A DNA stretch of 64,000 bases from the NCBI GenBank assembly GCA_963792895.1, contig CAWBYA010000007.1:868001-932000 (forward strand), given 5' to 3'. This DNA is from UBA6912 sp963792895. Its GTDB lineage: Bacteria; Actinomycetota; Acidimicrobiia; Spongiisociales; UBA5794. This document shows, in pieces, positions 60,336 to 64,000 of the stretch. Position numbers and translations under genes: made by a program. The stretch's first letter is position 1; each line of letters begins with the position of its first letter. The notes under the pieces are model-generated. The model worked only from the letters and a program-made list of their open reading frames with translations, was not told where the DNA came from and did no database searches.

Positions 60336-63300
60336 ATGTCACGCAAGCTGTGGCTTGTCGCGCTCGTCGCACTCTCGCTACTCGTAGGCCTCGTTCCTAC
60401 GGCCGCTGCTCAGCCGCCCGACCCGGCCGGCTCTTCACCACCAGTGACCCTCGCCGGCGACGCTCCGGTACAGCCCACGGTGGACAGCAAGCTGCGCCAA
60501 CAGCTCGAGATCTCCGAGACCTCGAGGTTCGTGGTGGAGTTCGGCGAGCGGCCCGATCTGACGCCGGCACGCGGCATCGGTGATTTCACAGAACGCGGCC
60601 GGTTTGTCGTCGACGAGTTGCAGGCGGCCGCGGATCGATCGCAACGCCGCGCTCGCGACGTCGTGGCCGCCCACGAGGGAACGGCCGACTCGTTCTGGTT
60701 CCGCAACGTCATGATCGTCGAGGGCGACGCGGCGTTGCTCGACGCGCTTGCGGCGCTCCCAGGCGTGAAGGAGATCCGCCCCGAGCGGATCTACCCACTG
60801 GTCCGGCCCGTGGCGCAACGCGACGCTGCCGTCATCGCAGCCGGAGACCCCGAGTGGGGCATCGCGCAGATCGGCGCCGATCAGGTGTGGGACGAGGGCA
60901 TTCTCGGCGGCGGCGTGGTGGTCGCCAACGTCGACACCGGTGTCGACTACACCCACCCGGCGCTCGTGAACCAGTACCGGGGCAACCTCGGCAACGGGAC
61001 CTTCTCCAACGACTACAACTGGTGGGACCCAACGGGCATTTGCGGTGACGCCCCGTGCGACAACGTCGGGCACGGCACCCACACGATGGGAACGATGGTC
61101 GGCGGCGACGGCCCAGGGCCGTTCACGCCGGACATCGGCGTCGCACCGGGTGCCCAGTGGATCGCCGCCAAGGGATGCGAGGACTTCGGCTGCTCGGAGT
61201 TCGCCCTCCTGTCCGCCGGGCAATGGATCCTGGCGCCGACCGACCTCAACGGCGACAACCCCGACCCGGCGAAGCGGCCCGACATCGTCAACAACTCCTG
61301 GGGCGGCGGGCCCGGCGACCCCTTCTACCTCGAGACGGTGCAGAACTGGCGAGCGGCCGGGATCATCCCCGTCTTCTCCAGCGGCAATCCCGGCCCGTTC
61401 TGTGGCGACGCCGGTTCGCCCGGGGACTACAACGAGACGTTCAGTGCAGGGGCGACCGACATCAACGATGTCATCGCCGACTTCTCAGGCCGTGGGCCCT
61501 CCATCTACGGGAAGGTGAACCCCGACGTTGCGGCACCTGGCGTGAACGTGACGTCGTCGGTACCGGGAGGCGGCTACGAGGCATACGACGGAACCTCGAT
61601 GGCGGCACCCCATGTCGCCGGAACGCTGGCGCTCGTGCTGTCGTCGACTCCTGAGTTGTACGGCGACTTCGAAGGCGCAACCTCGGCCGTCTCCTCGACG
61701 GCGGTCGACATCGTCGACCTGACCTGCGGCGGCGATGACGACGGCGACCCCAACAACGTGTACGGCGACGGCCGCATCGACGCATTTGCGGCCGTGCAAC
61801 TGGTTGCGACCGGAGGCACGCTGACCGGCACCATCACCGATGCGGCAACGGGCGACCCGGTGTCTGGAGCGAAGGTGGTTGCAGGGGCAGAAGGGCGTGC
61901 GTTCTCGGCGACCTCTGGGGCTGATGGTGTCTACGAGATGTTCCTGCCCGCCAACGAATACGTGGTGACGGCGGAGGCTTTCGGCTACGAGACGGCGGTG
62001 GCGTCCGGCGTCGTCGTCGAAACCGACCTCACGACGACGCAGGATCTGGCCATCACCGCGTTGCCGCGCTACACGGTGAGCGGCCGAGTGCTGCGTGCCG
62101 AGAATCGCCAGCCGATCGAAGGCGCAACCGTCCAGGCTCTCGGGACTCCGGTACCGGCGGCGGTCACCGATGCGCGTGGCGCGTACAGCCTGACCCTGCC
62201 CCTCGGCGTATATGCGCTGGAGGCTTCGAGGGGCGGCTGCCTGAGCGTCGACGAGCGCGAGGTCCAGTTGTTCAGCAACGTGCGCCGCAACTTCGGGCTC
62301 GTCTTGCTGCTCGACGACTTCGGGCACGGCTGCGAGCCGATCCCCTACGACTGGGTGGATGCATCGCTCCCGACAACGGTCTACGGCGACGACACCACCG
62401 GGCGGCTTCCGCTGCCGTTCCCCTTCCCGTACTTCGGGGTCGACTACGAGCAGCTGTTCATCGCCACCAACGGCTACCTGGCGTTCGAGGACGTGTTCCT
62501 CGGCTTCAGCGATTACTTCAACGTGCCAATCCCCGATCAGTTCGAGCCGAACGCGGCGATCTATCCGTTGTGGCAGGACCTCTGGGTCATCGACAGCGCC
62601 CACGTGGACTACGACGTCGTCACGGTCGAAGGGCAGCAAGTGCTCGTAGTCGAATACGCAAACGTGCCGCGTCTCGGCGAAACCGAAGGCGCCGACTTCG
62701 AGGTGAAGCTGTGGGAGGACGGAACGATCGACCTCCTCTACGGATCCACCATCGGCAACGTTGGCAGCGGTGGCAACGCCACCATCGGGATCGAAGATGC
62801 GATGGGCACGGACGGGCTCATGTACTCGTACAACAGCCCGGTCATCGAGCCGGAGACGGCGCTGCGCTATTCCGAGGTGCCGACCGGCACCGCAAGCGGC
62901 ACCGTCACCAACCTCAACGACGGATTGCCGGTTGCAGGGGTCACTGTCACCGCAACGCCCGGTGGTCGCTCTGCGGTGACCGATGAGAACGGTGCCTATG
63001 CGCTCAAGCTCGTGCCGGGGCGGTACAGCCTCGCCTTCACGGCGGACGGCTACGAATCCGCAACGCGAGCGGTCCGAATTCGCGTCGACACGGTGGTGAC
63101 CAACGATGTGGCGCTGGCGGCGCCGCTCGCAGTGGTGGTCCCCGCGGCGATCGACGTGACCACCCCGCTCGGGGTCGCGGCAGTCACCACAGTGACCGTC
63201 ACCAATGCGGGCTCGGCGCCTCTCACGTGGGAGGCCGTCGAGCGGGAGACCGGCGTCACGCCGCCAGACCTGCCGCCGGCGACCGAGGGAATCGTCTGGC

Positions 63301-64000
63301 CCACCTCGGGTGAGCGTCCTGCGATCCCTCCCGGTTTCCAGCCGGACTTTCGAGCGTGGCCGACCTTTGATGGGCCGCTCGACCAGATCATCACCGATCC
63401 GGCAGGCGATGCGGGGAGTCCCGTCGATGTCGTCGGGGTGAGCGCCGGCGCAGACGAAGTCGAAGTGTCGTTCGAGGTCGAGTACAGCGATGACACGCCG
63501 ATGGACATGCCGCACAACTTCCTGTTCCTCGACACGGATCAGAACCCGGCAACCGGTCTCCCGCCGGAAGCCCTCTTCGGGTTGCCGACGCAGGACATCG
63601 GCATGGAGTATTTCGTCGACTTCTGGGTCGAGGGCGACAACGGGTACGCGCTCGTGGTCGATGCCGAGACGTTCAATGTGGTCGCCGAGCTCGGTGTGCT
63701 CATCAGCGGGCAGACGATCCGTGTCGACATCCCGCTCGAAGTGCTCGGCGGCGACGATGGGTCGATGGATGTCGACCTGGCGGCCACCGATTTCTTCTTC
63801 GAGGGATTCGACTGGGCGCCAGACGTCGGTCACGGCACGGTGCAGCCGTACCGCGATGCTCCGTGGATGAGCGAGGACCCGGCAGCCGGCACGGTGCAGC
63901 CGGGGGACACCGCCGAGGTCGCTGTGACCTTGGGTGGCGAGGGCTTCAACCCCGGTGAGTACACCGGGCAGCTCGTGTTCCTCACCAACGATCCCCGGGA
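60336..64000 (+). CDS. Large secreted subtilisin-like protease (3' end outside window)
   Basis: 1221 residues are visible and the frame is open at the window end. A signal peptide ends near residue 25 (PTAAAQ). An inhibitor-like propeptide to about 150 is followed by an S8 domain with Asp200 (VANVDTGVDYTHP), His246 (NVGHGTHTMGT), oxyanion Asn351 (VFSSGNPGP) and Ser421 (YDGTSMAAPHVAG). After about 485 come three carboxypeptidase-regulatory-like beta domains (GTLTGTITDAATGDPVSGAK, YTVSGRVLRAENRQPIEGA, GTASGTVTNLNDGLPVAGV), interrupted by a nidogen-like stretch (PFPFPYFGVDYEQLF, NGYLAFED). GGAGGGG precedes ATG 60336. It is extracellular and catalytically intact. Confidence 0.95.
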   Translation, partial: MSRKLWLVALVALSLLVGLVPTAAAQPPDPAGSSPPVTLAGDAPVQPTVDSKLRQQLEISETSRFVVEFGERPDLTPARGIGDFTERGRFVVDELQAAADRSQRRARDVVAAHEGTADSFWFRNVMIVEGDAALLDALAALPGVKEIRPERIYPLVRPVAQRDAAVIAAGDPEWGIAQIGADQVWDEGILGGGVVVANVDTGVDYTHPALVNQYRGNLGNGTFSNDYNWWDPTGICGDAPCDNVGHGTHTMGTMVGGDGPGPFTPDIGVAPGAQWIAAKGCEDFGCSEFALLSAGQWILAPTDLNGDNPDPAKRPDIVNNSWGGGPGDPFYLETVQNWRAAGIIPVFSSGNPGPFCGDAGSPGDYNETFSAGATDINDVIADFSGRGPSIYGKVNPDVAAPGVNVTSSVPGGGYEAYDGTSMAAPHVAGTLALVLSSTPELYGDFEGATSAVSSTAVDIVDLTCGGDDDGDPNNVYGDGRIDAFAAVQLVATGGTLTGTITDAATGDPVSGAKVVAGAEGRAFSATSGADGVYEMFLPANEYVVTAEAFGYETAVASGVVVETDLTTTQDLAITALPRYTVSGRVLRAENRQPIEGATVQALGTPVPAAVTDARGAYSLTLPLGVYALEASRGGCLSVDEREVQLFSNVRRNFGLVLLLDDFGHGCEPIPYDWVDASLPTTVYGDDTTGRLPLPFPFPYFGVDYEQLFIATNGYLAFEDVFLGFSDYFNVPIPDQFEPNAAIYPLWQDLWVIDSAHVDYDVVTVEGQQVLVVEYANVPRLGETEGADFEVKLWEDGTIDLLYGSTIGNVGSGGNATIGIEDAMGTDGLMYSYNSPVIEPETALRYSEVPTGTASGTVTNLNDGLPVAGVTVTATPGGRSAVTDENGAYALKLVPGRYSLAFTADGYESATRAVRIRVDTVVTNDVALAAPLAVVVPAAIDVTTPLGVAAVTTVTVTNAGSAPLTWEAVERETGVTPPDLPPATEGIVWPTSGERPAIPPGFQPDFRAWPTFDGPLDQIITDPAGDAGSPVDVVGVSAGADEVEVSFEVEYSDDTPMDMPHNFLFLDTDQNPATGLPPEALFGLPTQDIGMEYFVDFWVEGDNGYALVVDAETFNVVAELGVLISGQTIRVDIPLEVLGGDDGSMDVDLAATDFFFEGFDWAPDVGHGTVQPYRDAPWMSEDPAAGTVQPGDTAEVAVTLGGEGFNPGEYTGQLVFLTNDPR

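Overview
No rRNA, tRNA or phylogenetic marker beyond housekeeping genes is visible, so the host can only be inferred. High GC, many GTG starts, ATGA/GTGA stop-start overlaps, leaderless-looking promoters, lipoproteins with Thr-rich linkers, GuaB3 and a NarL-type redox two-component pair point to an aerobic high-GC actinobacterium, most likely of the Acidimicrobiia type (inference). No phage, insertion sequence or CRISPR array was found.

Layout. 1-2.5 kb: a cut-off mechanosensitive-channel-like gene and a copper assembly set (PCuAC chaperone, two SCO proteins). 2.5-13.2 kb: a respiratory island transcribed outward from about 7.9 kb. Leftward are a small-subunit/CuA/B-type terminal oxidase set and an unusual fusion of cytochrome b core, two ferredoxin clusters, an MvhD-like domain and cytochrome c. 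Rightward are a membrane cytochrome c, a GltD-like NAD(P)/FAD/Fe-S protein, cytochrome b6, subunit IV, Rieske protein, cytochrome c and a CBS protein. Together they look like an NAD(P)-linked b6f-type complex feeding an oxidase. 13.2-26.7 kb: an OmpA-type protein, then a surface-glycan locus (two sulfotransferases, a kinase-fold protein, flippase, three family-2 glycosyltransferases, a polymerase-like membrane protein, and a membrane protein with tandem HhH repeats broken by one missing base). 26.9-35.2 kb: a giant secreted phosphodiesterase-like protein, a DUF4352-like lipoprotein, a DevS-like kinase divergent from a DevR-like regulator, and a second regulator. Several of these carry single-base frameshifts. 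35.3-37.8 kb: an ECF sigma factor coupled to a membrane-anchored lamin-tail protein. 37.8-39.1 kb: trpS behind a leader peptide with tandem Trp codons and a terminator. 39.1-51.1 kb: GNAT, hydrolase, a USP/CBS-like protein, guaB3-guaA, an acyltransferase, an NrtR-type regulator, an ABC exporter and a VOC protein. 51.5-55.8 kb: a fasciclin protein and the nadABC operon with a candidate operator. 56-64 kb: a cupredoxin, a TPR remnant, a lipoprotein, a PcrA/UvrD helicase and a large secreted subtilase that runs off the window.

How it works together. Copper chaperones supply the CuA/CuB oxidase, and the b6f-like set and cytochromes c link quinol to oxygen. The flavoprotein and ferredoxin-rich fusion could connect the quinone pool to NAD(P)H or ferredoxin. 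DosR-like boxes lie in the respiratory divergent promoter and between the DevS/DevR-like pair, suggesting oxygen or redox control. NrtR probably controls nadABC, and trpS is probably controlled by attenuation. Frameshifts cluster at 31.5-34.9 kb, so that stretch may contain sequence errors.
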